Assembly (NCBI GenBank): GCA_016584305.1
Contig: JACEEZ010023664.1
Span: forward strand, 424,501-488,500
DNA from: Chionoecetes opilio
Lineage: Eukaryota; Arthropoda; Malacostraca; Decapoda; Majidae
Reading direction: 5' to 3'
DNA length: 64,000 bases
This document shows, in pieces, positions 32,006-64,000 of the stretch. Positions within the stretch are counted from its first letter, which is position 1. Each line of letters opens with the position of its first letter. Made by a program: the position numbers and the translations under genes. The notes under the pieces were generated by a model. It saw nothing but the letters and a program-made list of their open reading frames with translations. It made no database searches and had not been told where the DNA came from.

Positions 32006-64000
<31,995 letters not shown>

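Overview
This is a eukaryotic, intron-rich, repeat-saturated genomic window, most likely from a decapod crustacean (crab-like). The evidence is GT-AG introns, coding exons shorter than 250 bp, microsatellites throughout, tRNA-derived SINEs, LINE 3' ends, and dispersed families that I recall from decapod genomes (CATAAGAACATAAGGAAGC tails and several MITE families). The organism call is inference. No rRNA genes, free-standing tRNA genes or CRISPR arrays were seen, and there are no prokaryotic features.

Two protein-coding genes can be recognised, both on the minus strand. (1) A Golgi alpha-mannosidase II (GH38, MAN2A type) occupies 32006-64000 and continues beyond the right edge. Twelve exons were placed from splice sites, matching phases and family motifs, from the catalytic [10 protein letters not shown] segment to the C-terminal stop. 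One conserved C-terminal-domain segment (the Asp-Asp-Asn-Arg-Gly-type region) is not found where expected, between 34820 and 41318. (2) BABAM2/BRE, the BRISC and BRCA1-A complex scaffold, occupies 15280-22800. Five exons cover roughly the C-terminal two thirds of the protein, including the stop. Its N-terminal exons are not visible, and a phase-compatible exon of uncertain identity lies at 25140-25225. A third gene, on the plus strand, contributes one unrecognised, probably terminal exon at 212-366.

Layout: 1-366, plus-strand exon preceded by a 35-bp minisatellite. 367-15280, intergenic, with MITEs, a LINE 3' end, a 38-bp satellite and a degenerate array. 15280-22800, BABAM2, with a 44-bp satellite in its largest intron. 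22800-32000, inter-gene region with MITEs and SINEs. 32006-64000, MAN2A, whose introns carry large satellites: 68 bp x ~58, 41 bp x 8, 67 bp x ~16, 42 bp x ~84, 23 bp x ~100 and 52 bp x ~58, plus a splice-acceptor minisatellite. Intron 50106-56529 holds a nested stack: a hAT-like element containing a TTAA-flanked element, which in turn contains a long inverted repeat with a THAP-like start.

The most unusual pattern is that several arrays abut or include splice junctions. In two MAN2A introns the unit carries the 3' splice site plus the first 9-13 exon bases. In a third the unit resembles the sequence just upstream of the acceptor, and at the left edge the unit carries a branch-point/pyrimidine-tract module. 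Next to the last BABAM2 exon the array shares a donor-like motif with the exon's edge. A second theme is transposon-like elements with terminal repeats or TTAA borders that enclose satellite cores. MAN2A (N-glycan trimming in the Golgi) and BABAM2 (K63-deubiquitination and DNA-damage complexes) have no known joint pathway, so their adjacency is probably positional only.
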